64,000 bases of DNA, taken from Heterodera schachtii (taxonomy: Eukaryota; Nematoda; Chromadorea; Rhabditida; Heteroderidae). The notes below the pieces were generated by a model. That model did no database searches. It was not told where the DNA came from and saw only the letters and a list, made by a program, of their open reading frames with translations. The translations under genes and the position numbers were made by a program. This document shows, piece after piece, positions 35,572-46,864 of the stretch (the stretch's first letter is position 1; each line of letters starts with the position of its first letter). Location: the NCBI GenBank assembly GCA_023374025.1, contig SIJG01000043.1:1066683-1130682 (forward strand). The letters run 5' to 3'.

Positions 35572-36540
35572 GGAAAATATCGTTCATATAGTCCAGAGTC
35601 AGAACTGGACAAAATATATATCAATCGACGTCTCTCGGTCTGTAATGGAAGAATCAGAAAAAAATTTTGTTGGGAAACCAATCCCTGAAGAGTTACAGAC
35701 CCGGGACTGAAATGGCCATATGGCTTTGGGACTGAACCGTCCAACTGGTAAAAACGCATGTAATTGTGACAAAATAGATATCAATCGATTCCTCTCGGCA
35801 TGTAACCCACGAATCTGAAAGAATTTTTGGATAAAAAAAAAATTGAAAAAAGTTATGGGTCCTCAAAATCGTTAAAACTGTTTTAACCGATTCTGTCCGA
35901 AAAAAGAGTAAAAACTTCAAAAATAAAAGATTGAATTGAGCGTATTGCGCTAAAAAACCGCCGCACACTCGACTACGGCGGCCAGTAGGTGGGGCGAGAC
36001 TACGGGCTACGGAAGAAGTCCGCGCGTGATCCGCAGGCGGTTGACTGATTGGCGGGGGCCCTTCGGGCCCCCGCAGTCAACCGCCTGTGGCGCTCGTCAG
36101 ACGTCTTCCTCCGCCCTCCGTCTCGCCCCACTACTTGCTCCGTCTTCGCATGCTCCCTTTTGCGAAGTTCAAAAACCTGAAGTTTTTTACGTTTTTTTTG
36201 GCTCACCTAATTTAATTTTTTAATCAAAGTCATTTTTTGAGATTTTTGATGACTCATAACTTTTTTCAATTTCATTTTTATCCAAAAATCCTTTCTGATT
36301 CGTGGGTTGCATGCCGAGAGGAATCGATTGATATCTATTTTGTCACAATTACATGCGTTTTTACCAGTTGGACGGTTCAGTCCCAAAGCCATTTGGCCAT
36401 TTCAGTCCCGGGTCTGTAACTCTTCAGGGATTGGTTTCCCAACAAAATTTTTTTCTGATTCTTCCATTACAGACCGAGAGACGTCGATTGATATATATTT
36501 TGTCCAGTTTTGACTCTGGACTATATGAACGATATTTACC
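35572..36540. mobile_element. 969-bp snap-back element
   Basis: Nearly the whole element is one palindrome, with arms of almost 500 bp and a centre GCGGGGGCCCTTCGGGCCCC at 36052-36071. It starts GGAAAATATCG, ends CGATATTTACC and is flanked by aataatat on both sides (35564-35571, 36541-36548). It inserted about 100 bp after the ROD stop codon. No transposase. The inner GC-rich arms differ in character from the outer AT-rich arms. Confidence 0.85.
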
Positions 36541-36548
36541 AATAATAT

Positions 36549-36828
36549 TTTTTGGTATTTTAATCATGTATTTTTGACCTCTCAATAAAAGAATTAATAT
36601 ATAAACAAATACAGTGTGTTTATTAAAATAAGGGTTTTAATGCAAAATACGCGTCCCATGGATTTTTACGCGTCCCATAAAATTATTACGCGTCCCATGA
36701 ATTTCATCAATTAGCAAAATTTTTAGAGACCGGAATTTTGAAATTACCGGGGCCGGGAGTTGAAAATTGAACGGGACGGGATCCCGGGACTCCAGGTTTT
36801 TCGGGACTCCCGTTCCGGCAATGGTCTA
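36549..36828. other. Non-coding spacer
   Basis: No gene. About 36725 begins an AGAGACCGGAAT end like the AGAGACCG-type elements, followed by a stretch with 'gggatcccgggactcc' words; a partner end was not located. Confidence 0.4.
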
Positions 36829-37803
36829 GAATTGGTGTCCCGACGAAAAAAAATGTTAAAAATTTTCCAGGTACTTTTTCTAGGCTTAAAAAATGCGCTG
36901 ATCACGAATCTGAGCTCAGAATTTGGAAATCATTGATTTTTATCTAAGATTTTTTGTCAACTAATTGATTTTTTTTTGATTTTTAAATTATTTTAAAAAA
37001 AATTTACCAATGAATTTGGGGTTAAAAAATACGCTGGTCTCGAATATGAACTCAGATTTTAAAAATCATTGACTTTTATCTATGATTTTTCATCAAACAT
37101 CATAAAAAATAATCCGCAGCCAAGCGGATTCGAACCCCAGACCCCCGCCTCATAAGGCCCCAAAGAGATCGTTTTTTACAGCAATGAAAAGATTGATCAA
37201 TTATCCACGGGATAAAAGTGGTCAATTTGGGCGAAGGCCTCCGCTGTTTTCTTTCCATAGAGCTGCCGCCATTGAAACTCATCCAGGTTGGAGGGGAGGA
37301 GTTCTTCGCTGGTACCGCTCATTGCCTTGTTTTTTTGTTTGGCATTCTTCCAAAATCCCTCAACCAAATTCGTGCAAGCACCAGTGAGGGGATCAATGAA
37401 ATTGGTCCGATGGTTGACCCACACATGACGAATCTTTTCATTGCTGTGAAAAACGATCTCTTTGGGGCCTTATGAGGCGGGGGTCGGGGGTTCGAATCCG
37501 CTTGGCTGCGGATTATTTTTTATGATGTTTGATGAAAAATCATAGATAAAAGTCAATGATTTTTAAAATCTGAGTTCATATTCGTGACCAGCGTATTTTT
37601 TAACCCCAAATTCATTGGTAAACTTTTTTTAAAATAATTTAAAAATCAAAAAAATCAATTAGTTGACAAAAAATCTTAGATAAAAATCAATGATTTCCAA
37701 ATTCTGAGCACAGATTCGTGATCAGCGCATTTTTTAAGCCTAGAAAAAATACCTGGAAAATTTTTAACATTTTTTTTCATCGGGACACCAATTCTAGACC
37801 ATT
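36829..37803. mobile_element. Merlin-type element with tRNA-like blocks in its TIRs
   Basis: Inverted arms of about 330 bp (36829-37160 and 37460-37803) start GAATTGGTGTCCCGACG. Each arm's inner end carries a tRNA 3'-half-like block with a B box (GGTTCGAATCC, plus strand near 37489; complement near 37125). Between the arms lies a Merlin transposase remnant. Related copies: 42829-43316 and 52948-53510. Confidence 0.75.
37197..37424 (-). pseudogene. Merlin (ISXO2-like) transposase remnant
   Basis: Seventy-five codons are open on the minus strand, with motifs of the C-terminal part of IS1595/ISXO2-type transposases: VNHRTNFIDPLTGACTN, VEGFWKNAK (the catalytic Glu) and LDEFQWR. The first two catalytic Asp regions are absent, so this is only the 3' part. 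Confidence 0.75.
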
Positions 37804-38124
37804 GCCCCCGTTCCCAATTTTTGGGCCGGGGCCCCGCCGGGACTGGGATTTTTTCAAAATTTTTGGAATTTTATTAAAAATTTGAAAAAAATTTATAATC
37901 TTTATTTTAGCTTAGAATTATATCAAGCCTGCAAACCGACCTTTTTTGCTTTTCAAAACCCTTTTTTACTGCACATTGTCTTTTTAACAGTTGAAATTGC
38001 TCCAAATTTTCAAAAAATCCAAAGTTCTATCTTGAAAATTTCGAATTAAAGACATTTCGCCAAAGAAATTATTAAATTTTCAAATTTGGGGAAGTTTCAC
38101 TGGTGAAATTTAGTCCCGTTTTTC

Positions 38125-38935
38125 CCGGGCCAGGACGTTTTCGTACCGCCGTTTTCGTACCGCCGTTTTCGTACCGGAGACGTTTTCGTACCGCCGTTTT
38201 CGTACCGGAGACGTTTTCGTACCGCCGTTTTCGTACGAGTGGATATGCAAAAAAAATTGCATTCATATTATTTTTTTATCTTAAGTAATTACTAGGGCTG
38301 GGAATTTAAGTCAAATGACTTTTTTTCGCTAACTCTAAATGGAGGAGTTTGACTTTTTGAGGCAAAATTTGAATTACAGTGAAGAACATGCCTAAAAATA
38401 CAAAGAAAATTCCGAAAGATAAAAATTTCGATCGATAAAAATGCAGTGAAACCTGGCTGAATTTTTCTTAATTGTTGGAAGAATCTCTTAATGTTTTGAC
38501 AATTTAGCTTTTATTAACTACAAAATGAACCAGCAGCAAGTAATTAAAACAAAAGAAATAATGTTAAGTTGGTGCATGATGGTGCACTCTATGTCAATGC
38601 CAATGTCAATCCCGAAAACCTTAACAATTTTCTTCGTGTATTTCCCGAAACTATGAGATGCGACCCTAGTTTGTCCCGGAATTTTGTTATTTTGTTAAAT
38701 TTTCTACATTAAATTTTATAATAAATGATAATATTTTCGTTCTATTAGTTCTTAAGTTTTTCTAATTGAATCTGACATTTGTACAAGAACTCGTATGAAA
38801 ATGTCCCCCGTACGAAAATGGCGGTACGAAAACGACCCTGGTACGAAAACGGATGGTACGAAAACGTCCCGGTACGAAAACGGCGGTACGAAAACGGCGG
38901 TACGAAAATGGCGGTACGAAAACGACCCTGACCGC
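38125..38935. mobile_element. Foldback-type element 3 (CGTTTTCGTACCGC repeats)
   Basis: The left array (38132-38236) of units such as CGTTTTCGTACCGC and its inverted counterpart (38798-38935) enclose 560 bp without a recognisable gene. The unit pattern is closely parallel to the TTTCCATGCCGCCG units of the MULE at 23028. From 38936 to 39593 I see no gene. Confidence 0.78.
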
Positions 38936-39593
38936 GTTTTTCCGGCCCAAATGGCCGGGACTTGGAAAATTGACCCTTTGCGAGATCCCGGCTCCGGGAC
39001 TCCCGTCGGCAAAGAGTGTCCAGACATTTGCGCCTATGTCCTAAATAGGGTTCAAACTTAAACTTTTTCAAGCCCTGATAGCCTATTACAGCATTTTATA
39101 CTCCTGTTTAATTCATCACCATGTCCGTTGTACTTTTTCTAATTAAAAGAAAGAAATATTCAGAAGTTAAGTTTTTTTAGTTTAGTTACTTAATTTCATT
39201 TTTCGCAATCACAACTAACGGCAAAATTAAGCTGCTGTTAATTGCCGCAAAATGAACCGACGTTTAAGCAAAAAAATGTGAGGATTTTTTAAATGATAAA
39301 TAGATTTTTCGGCACTTTTGCAGTTTATTGTGCCTTACGAAAAACCACAGGGGTGGAGGGAGTGCTTTTGAGGTTAAATCATTGGTAAAACCCAACTCGT
39401 ACTTTTTCCAAACTCGTATGTAATATGAAATACAGAAATTTGTCTCAAATCGAAGTCGAGTTGGGTTTCTGCTTTTAATTTGTAATTTTCCAAAATTTAG
39501 CTCCCCATTTTTTTGTTTGTTTTTCATTGGGCCCATTAAACTGCAAAAAGTGCCAATTTCTCTTTTCAGTAATTTTTTCGCACTTTATTTCAG

Positions 39594-40880
39594 ATGGATT
39601 TGCAATGATGTTTGGATGGACATTCTCCCATCTTTTGACCGTCCCCAACTCGGCCTCAATTTGGCATTGCTTTCTTTCCGTTTCGATGTGTTGGTGGACA
39701 AACACTTTGATGGACAAACGACGGAATTGACAATTTGGAAATGGATAACAATTCGCGAGGGCATTGGACCAGAACCGAAATTGTCTGTATGGAATGATGA
39801 CAAAATTGTCGAATTTCCATTGCCCGACCGCCCATTGCCCAACAAAATCCGCTTTAAGGACCTTTGGATTGAGTAATTTCTGAGGATGACCAGCAGCAGC
39901 AGCCAATTTGGGATGTTTTTGCGCGTGAAATTTGGCCCCTTTTTGCGACAAACATTCGTCATTTGAGCTTTGACTATGGCCACCATTTGGACAATTTGCG
40001 TCACCGCACTTCGCCGACACTTCTCACTGATCTCAATCAGTTGAATACAATCGATTCTTATCTGTTCCCCGATGTGATCTCTGATTTTGATGGGCCAACT
40101 GCAATTTCTTCTGCTGGCCAAGCGTTGTCCAAATGGTTGCACACTCCGACCACCAATGGCCAACCGAAGCAATTGCTTTGCGAAGAATTTGACGAAGAAT
40201 GGAACTTGGATTGGGTCAACAGTTTCAAGGAGGTGTGTGTCAGGGATTGGCTTTCGCAAATTTCGCTTTTTCCTGTGCTTTCTCTTTTCGCATTTTGGCG
40301 CGAACGCGAATAATACACCCCTATGAATGAGGGATGAAATTCCCCTAAAACTTTTCAAAAATTTGCCTATAAATTGGCTAATCTTCAGTGAAACCCTGTT
40401 TAAAAATGGTCAAATTTCCAATTTTTCCCCTGGCGGGCCGCCTATCGGCATCGCGGGACCCCAAAAACTCCTTTTTTTTCTTTGAAAAAGGGCCAAAATC
40501 GCAAAACCCATTTTTGAAAAAATTTTAATTTACTCGAATGGGTCAACAATTTCAAGGAGGTGGCAAACAACATGTTCATTAAACAACTGACTGATCGATT
40601 GATTGCCTTTGATTTGTATTTCCTTTTTGTTTAGGAATTTCTCTGTGCCACCACTTCGGTCAGTTACACAATTAGTTTTGGAGTTTGCGTGTCAACAACA
40701 CCAATTGAGCCATTTGAATTGGTGAACGAACGAACAAATGAGAAGCTGACATTGATGATGGAGGAAGGAACTTTTTATTGGCTGTTGAAACGGTGCCCAA
40801 TTATTGGGGAGACGGCGACGGTTAAATGGAAAAACGGAAATTTGTACGCCAATTTGAACAATGTCCTCTTTAATTTGTGA
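39594..40880 (+). CDS. F-box-like family protein, frameshifted
   Basis: Coding blocks: 39594-about 39875, about 39876-40232, and 40635-40880 after an intron. The first block holds an F-box-like motif (ICNDVWMDILPSFDRPQLGL) followed by IREGIGPEPKLSVW and RPLPNKIRFKDLW; the second has PLFATNIRHLSF and QALSKWLHTP; the last has PFELVNERTNEKLTL. This order is what I recall of a large F-box-like family in cyst nematodes; F-box proteins feed substrates to SCF ubiquitin ligases. Between blocks one and two the frame changes by one base near 39876 with no plausible intron, and a 5' exon with a start codon was not found. The intron holds a second copy of the exon end ('gggtcaaca.tttcaaggaggtg' at 40212 and 40540). 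Confidence 0.6.
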
Positions 40881-41234
40881 GGTGCAAAAAATGGATTTGG
40901 CTCAAGCCCAATTCAAATTGTGTTTAATTAATGTCAAAGCATCGAAACGTCGTCTGACTGCGCGGAAGTGAATTAATTAATTTGAGAAATATGTAATCGA
41001 TCTCACCAATTGGAATTTGTTTTGATGCTTTCATTTTCTCTTAGAAATGCTTTTTTGTTGATTCTTTTGTTCGAATAAAACATGCCTACCTATTTAATTT
41101 AATATCATTGAAAAGCTTAAGACAGAATAGACAAACGAGTTGGAAAATGTGTTTAAATAGGATTGATCTTCGTCATTTTTCACTTACATTTGTATTAAAC
41201 TAAAGTGCCTTGGGCTGACAATCAAAGCGCAACA

Positions 41235-42250
41235 ATGTCTTCTGACGAATCGACGACTTCTTCTGCCAGTGGTGTGAGCGTTCAGCCGGGTGAAACGCAC
41301 CTCATATACTTCGATGACGTGATTCCGTCGGGGCTGACGAAAGGGCTCACCCAATTGGTACATCCGTTCATCAAGAAGGCCGAAGAAATAAGCGGAATGG
41401 GCCGTGAAAAGATGGAGCCAGCAAGGGCGTAGCCAGGACCTTCGTTTCGGGGGGGGGGGGGCAACTCAAAGTCGATTCTTAGGGGTGTATTTTTTCGTTT
41501 TTGTAAACCTCTATTTTTAGGGGTGTATTTTCGTGTTTTTTTTAAATTGAATTGATTGCATTATTTTATGTTTCCTTTGCATAAACGCGTTATTTAAATT
41601 AAAATAAAATTATTCCGGCGTTCAAAAAAATATTTTTTTTTTCAAAAAATTCTGATTTCGGGGGGGGGGGGGGGGGGGGCCGGGCCCCCTGGGCCCCCCC
41701 CCTAGCTACGCCCTTGGGAGCCAGCCAATCTCTTGTTTCTTCTTTTAATTTACACTGTTTTGCCCGGTTTTCAGCTCTTCTACATCGCTTCCTTTCTTGT
41801 GCTGCTCGTGTTTGTGCTCTTCTGCCCTGGCAATATGTTTCTCTCTACTCTTATCAGTGCGTTTTGAGGAGAGAGTGCCGTTTTGTGCAGCCTCTGCTAA
41901 CTAATCGCTTTCCTTTGTTTAAGCTGTGCCCTACCCAATGTACGCGAGCTTGTTGACCCTCAACACTCAAAACACATGTGGGTTTTCTGCTCTGCTTTCC
42001 CTCGAGTACAATGCCAATTCCCCAATTTTCAGCGGAATTCACCCAGTGGCTCGTTTATTGGTGCGTGTTCGCCGTGTTTTGCCAGTTGGACTTTCTCTTT
42101 GGCTCTATCTATGGCCTTCTGCTGCTGCTGTACGTGCCTTTGAAGACCGTCTTTCTGCTCTCCTTGGCCCATCCGCAAACTTATGGCGCTCACAAAATGT
42201 ACGTGAAGCATATCCGCAAATGGATTGCCATGACGAATTTATTGGACTAG
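41235..42250 (+). CDS. REEP/TB2-DP1-HVA22 family protein, interrupted by a MITE
   Basis: Exon 1 (41235-41421, continued at 41725-41856), exon 2 (41924-41977) and exon 3 (42033-42250) give 591 nt, 196 residues, if the inserted element and one target copy are left out. After a Ser-rich N-terminus the protein has hydrophobic hairpins (FYIASFLVLLVFVLF), then PYPMYASLLTLN, QWLVYWCVFAVF, PLKTVFLLSLAHPQTYGA and YVKHIRKW, the order typical of TB2/DP1 proteins that shape tubular endoplasmic reticulum. In this sequence the 295-bp element in exon 1 closes the frame within a few codons, so this allele should yield only about 65 residues unless the element is spliced out. Confidence 0.82.
41422..41716. 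mobile_element. MITE in the REEP coding exon
   Basis: The ends CAAGGGCGTAGC and GCTACGCCCTTG are inverted, and ggagccag (41414-41421, 41717-41724) is duplicated, giving the 8-bp target site of a hAT-like element. It has G runs near both ends and no coding capacity. Confidence 0.9.
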
Positions 42251-42315
42251 ATGAAGTAAGATGTTGTGATCGAGGAGACAACGTATCATTGTGTAATGTC
42301 TGTAGGATGATGCTT

Positions 42316-42360
42316 TGACATTGATGATGGGGGAAGGAACTTTTTATTGGCTGTTGAAAC
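42316..42360 (+). repeat. Fragment of the F-box-like last exon
   Basis: Forty-five bases repeat 40747-40791 with one change (the segment containing 'aaggaactttttattggctg'). It lies 65 bp after the REEP stop, so a piece of the neighbouring gene has been copied here. Confidence 0.75.
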
Positions 42361-42828
42361 TAGGGTTCAGACCCCGTGAGCGGGGGTGGGTGTTTTCGCG
42401 GTGGCGGGGACACGATAATTTCGCCCCCGCGGGGACGGGGGTTTGCTTTTAATTATCTCCAAAAAATCTCACAAAAAAAATTAATTTTTATGAATGATGT
42501 GTTTGGCTCCACATTCCTTTAGTCGATGTATCGCCTCTTCAATTCCTTTTGGCATAAATTGCACAGATTTTGTCTAAAGATTGACCAAATTTCAGGTGTT
42601 CGCAATGGTTTCTAGTTAATTTTTGCTTGTTTTAATCTATTTTAGAAACAAAAATTGAATTTTGAAATTTTCGATTTTTGTTCGAATACGGGCCCGGGGT
42701 TCGTCGAAATGGATGCCGGATTCGTGCGCAGTGACCCTGAAAAAATCACAAAGGTTCAAAAAAATCTCAGCTCGATCATAATTCATTTACAGACAAATAC
42801 GACAAGTGAGTTCAAATATGAACAACAA

Positions 42829-43316
42829 AGGTAATACTGGAGAATTGGTGTCCCGGCAAAAAATAATTTAAAATTTTTCTTTTTTAAAAGTCGTTAAGAC
42901 ATATTTATGGGGGTTTTCAGTGTCTCTGACCACGAATATGACCTTAGTTTTGGTCAATTTCGAATCCCGGACCCGAATTCGAATAAAGTTGAAATTCAAA
43001 ATTCTAAAACATAAAATTGGTTTTGAATTTTCGATTTTTTGTCCGGATTCGGGTCCAGGATTCGGAATTGACCAAAACTAAGGTCATATTCGTGGTCAGC
43101 GACACTGAAAACCCCAAAATACACGTTTTCAAGTTATTCTTACATGTAAAATTTTATTTAAAATTTTATTACATGATGAAAAATCATAGACAAAATCAAT
43201 GATTTTGCAAAATCCGAGCTCGGATTCGTGATCAGCGTATTTTTTTACCCTAGAAAGGATGTAAAGAAAATTCTTAACGTTATTTTTCGTCGGGACACCA
43301 ATTCTCCAGTATTACC
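42829..43316. mobile_element. Merlin-like snap-back element
   Basis: Begins GGTAATACTGGAGAATTGG and ends with its complement. Inside, about 42903-43010 and 43012-43125 form a near-perfect hairpin. The GAATTGGTGTCCCG core is shared with the element at 36829. No transposase. The flank 42361-42828 has no gene. Confidence 0.75.
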
Positions 43317-43414
43317 AACAAATACATAGCAATAATACATAAGTGATTGGAATATCTTCCGGATAATTCGGCACTTCCGTCCAATTCTTTTAGCCGCGAT
43401 TCCCTCTCATCCGA

Positions 43415-44940
43415 TCACATCCGTTGCTGCTGTTGGTGCTCGTTCTGTTGCCTGAATTTTTGATGTTTTTTAATCAAAAAACATCATTTTTTTTTACCCA
43501 TCGACGTTCTCCCGCTGCTCAGCCGCGGCACGGAAAATGTCAATCATTTCGGCAATTTCGCCTTCTTCCGCCAAATCGCGCGCCGTTTTGCCTTAAATGG
43601 GAGAAAATCTTTACATAAAAATAGGACAACTTTTAGCATTTTCGCTCACCATCAGTGCCAATTTGGTCAGTTCTTGCGCCAATGGCCACCAAATGCCGTG
43701 CCATTTCTGTCTTTACGTTTCTCACTGCGCACATCAACGAGTTGTATCCGTCCATGTCGGTGTGGTGAAGGTTGGCGCCACGTTCGATAAGAAAATTCAC
43801 TGGAAAATGAGGAAAAATTCCGAAATTTTCAATTTTTTTTTCTCACCGACGTCCATGTGTCCTTCTTCGCTCGCGCGTATCAGAGCTGTGGTGCCTTCGA
43901 TTGTTTCCTGGTTGACATCCGCTGCCCATTCGTCCACCAGCAGACGACACACTTCCAAACGGGCTTCAGTGGCGGCTCCCAGAAGAGCAAATCTCGTTCC
44001 TAAACCCGAAAAAAGGAATATTAATCCACTAATTTGGGGCAATTAGAGACAAAATGCACCCGAGAAATCCGTCTGTGCAACAATCGCACCGTGTGAAAGC
44101 AACAAGCGCACAATGTCCACCTAAGAAAACGCGACAACACCAATTATACAAATCATTCAACTCTTCCACCTGTCCCGAAAAAGAAGCGGCGATTAATGGC
44201 GTAATTCCATCGGTGTCCGCGAGATTAACGTCGGCGCCTTTCTGGACGAGAAGAGTGGCTGAAAATGGGAAAAACATTGGCAGTTACAGCGGCATCCATG
44301 GATTTGCTGCCTCACCAATGTCCGAATTGCCATTGAAACATGCGCACAGCAGAGCCGATTCGCCAGAGTCCGTTCCCGCTTCGACGTTGGCACCATGGAC
44401 GATCAGCGCACGGCACAGCTCCAAATTGGCATAAACGACAGCGGCCCAAAGCGGCGTCACATCTGCAAAATTGGGGACAACATTCAAATGAGGCGGAATT
44501 CTGCTGCTGCTGCTGCCGCTCACTCATGTCCAAGCCGTTCAGTTGGCCAAGCATAGTCTGTTGCGGATCTGCGCCCTTCTCCAACTGAATTAAAATGGGG
44601 GAAATCAATCGCTGCCGATTAGCGCAGACAAAACCCCTCTTTTACCAAGAAAACTGCCGTTTCTGTGTGCCCGTGTAGCATTGCGTTGATGAGAGCGGGT
44701 CGAGGATTTTGGACATCCGGTTGGTTCATCCGCTGCAAAATGCTCAACTCATCCGCGTCCAGCGAGTCGACCAGCGCACGCAATTGTCCGATGTTTCCCT
44801 CGTTGACGAAGGCGAAGAATTGGCGAGTGCGTTGCTCAAAATTGTCTTCATCAGCAGCGACAGAGCCAAAAATGTTTCCCTTAAATTTGGAAAAATAAAA
44901 ATAAATAACATTCAAAAAATTTTTAAAAATTCAGTACCAT
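43415..44940 (-). CDS. Ankyrin-repeat protein
   Basis: Ten exons on the minus strand: 44940-44938 (ATG only), 44879-44646, 44584-44524, 44462-44316, 44258-44170, 44120-44060, 43999-43847, 43799-43650, 43591-43498, 43451-43415; 1029 nt, 342 residues. About six ankyrin repeats follow a 60-residue N-terminal part; examples are TPLWAAVVYANLELCRALI, GADVNLADTDGITPLIAAS, GTTALIRASEEGH and GANLHHTDMDGYNSLMCAV. The protein ends in a Gln-rich tail. Ankyrin repeats mediate protein binding; no catalytic or membrane segment is visible and I cannot name the orthologue. The gene looks intact; a copy of its last exon is at 18177-18213. Confidence 0.85.
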
Positions 44941-45656
44941 TGCCGAAAATGGGGAGAGACAATGGCGGAAAACGGAGCGGAGAATGAATGGTTGGGAAAG
45001 GGAAAAATGCAACGCTTTTATACTCCATTTATACTCCATCGAATCCCTCCCACTCAAAAGACACAAAAATTTACACATCCTTTTTTGTGGGTTCACAGAA
45101 AGGTATAAAAGGAAGGAACATTTGGCAGTTTTAAACATTTTCACTTTATTGATTTTTGCATTTTCATCGTACAATCGTTGACCACTTTGTCCCCATTTTT
45201 CGACAATGCTAATTTCAGCAGATTGAGTACATTTTTACAATATTTAAATAAGATTTTGCTAATTTATTTTCATACAAGATTTCATTTCGGCAAAACAACA
45301 ATAATTATGAGGCAACATCTTTTCTTTTTTTCGGCAAAATCTGTTTGTAAATTACACAGTTTAGAAAAATTAAAAAGTTCACTTTTTAAACATTTTAATT
45401 CGTCCCAAAATATTTTTTTATTTTCTCTAAAATAATAAGTTTTTTAAAATTTTATATTCTTTTCTATATCATTATCATATTTATCCATTTTCAAGAGTTT
45501 TTTTCTAAAATTTAACGAAGTAAACAAATTTTGAGAAATTCCCTCAGGGTTCGCAAGTTTTTTTTCAAAATAAGCAAAATGAGGTTAAAACTAAGATTTT
45601 TGACCCCAAAATAAGATTTTTTGAAAAAACGGATCTTTCACCATGGGCAACAATAT
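44941..45656. other. No gene seen
   Basis: AT-rich upstream region of the ankyrin gene, with poly-T tracts. Confidence 0.5.
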
Positions 45657-46411
45657 CAGGGATGCGATCGAAAATTTTTCAAAATCAGAACATCGGGCTC
45701 AAAAAATCAGATTTTGGGGTCATAAATCAGAACATTTTGCGAAATTGCTTCAAAACAGTTATTTTTACAATTTATTCGATCAAAAATGTATTAAATATTA
45801 TTTTTTTCGCCTCCAATTATCATCTTTAAAAATTTTGGTGAGGAAATTAACAAATCGTAAATTTCAGTGCACTCGGGATCAAAAAAAAAATTTTAAGGAT
45901 ATTTTGCGGCGCATTTTTCCAAAAAATTTTTGAGAAATGGGCGAGGGGAGAGGGTCCGGCGGTGCCGATAGGCGCCGCCGGAAAATTTTTGAAAATTTAG
46001 TTCTGATTTGTTGACAGATTTTTCACAAAAAATGCTAATTTTTGCAATTAAAAGCCAAGTGATGACTTTTTTTCGCTTTTAAAAACGCTTTTTTTTTTTT
46101 TTGCGGCGCGCTTCCAAAAATTTTGGAGGACAGGGGACTCGGCGGCGCAGATAGGTGCAGCCGGAAAAAATTTGTGATTTTAGTGCGTTTTGTTAACAGT
46201 TTTTGTCCAAAAGTTGTCTAAAGTTTGCCAAAAATCTTATTTTCTTGATAAAATAGTTACATTATGCCATATAATTTTAAAATTATGAGTTTATTTAAGA
46301 AATCAGAACAAATTTTGGTCGATACCTCAAAATCAGAATATTTTTATTTTATCAGATTAGGACCCTTCAAATCAGAACATTTCTGATAAATCAGAACAGA
46401 TCGAAACCCTG
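45657..46411. mobile_element. hAT-like non-autonomous TIR element
   Basis: The ends CAGGGATGCGATC and GATCGAAACCCTG are imperfect inverted repeats, flanked by aacaatat on both sides (45649-45656, 46412-46419). The interior shares 'aaatcagaacatt' words with the element in U5 at 3830. Fragments of the same family start at 46865 and 48904. Confidence 0.85.
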
Positions 46412-46702
46412 AACAATATTTAAAATAAAAACTAATTAATGATGGGTTAAAATGAGAAAAGGTTGATAGAAATTTTCTTTATATTCCTCTTTTGTATGAT
46501 TTCTTTTCCCCCAGCCGTCGCTTGTGCTTATTGTTAGTTCACTTAACTTTTTTCTCTCTCTTATTCAAAATGGAAAAAGAGTCAGGCGCAAGGGAAGAGA
46601 AAGGGAAAGAAAATAGACGAGTGAGAATTAGCACAGAGAAAGACAGGGCAGAGGGAAGGAGAGAGTGTGTGTGTGTTTCCCTGCCGTTCTCTCTCCTTTT
46701 CC

Positions 46703-46717
46703 AACCCATCAAAAATA
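46703..46717 (+). promoter_or_regulatory. snRNA proximal sequence element
   Basis: AACCCATCAAAAATA, about 57 bp before the predicted start of the SmY-like RNA. Confidence 0.55.
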
Positions 46718-46760
46718 TCCTCTTCCATTGCCTGTTGTTTCTGCCTTTTCCGCTTTCCGT

Positions 46761-46827
46761 GCTCCGTGCAGGGGGCGTACGATTTTTGTACGCCTTTCGC
46801 GTGCAATTTTTGGACGCCCTCCGGGGT
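46761..46827 (+). ncRNA. SmY-like Sm-site RNA candidate, copy 1
   Basis: An about 67-nt unit predicted from the promoter spacing. A 7-bp stem GGCGTAC/GTACGCC with a GATTTTT loop precedes the Sm site AATTTTTGG, which is followed by a short hairpin GCCC-TCCG-GGGT, almost the same 3' end as the local U4 genes. Two stem-loops around an Sm site in a 70-90-nt RNA is the described structure of nematode SmY RNA, linked to trans-splicing. I could not compare primary sequence, so a decayed U4 or other Sm RNA remains possible. Confidence 0.5.
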
Positions 46828-46864
46828 TTGAATGCTTTTCATTGGTTTTTTCGAAGTAATAACC

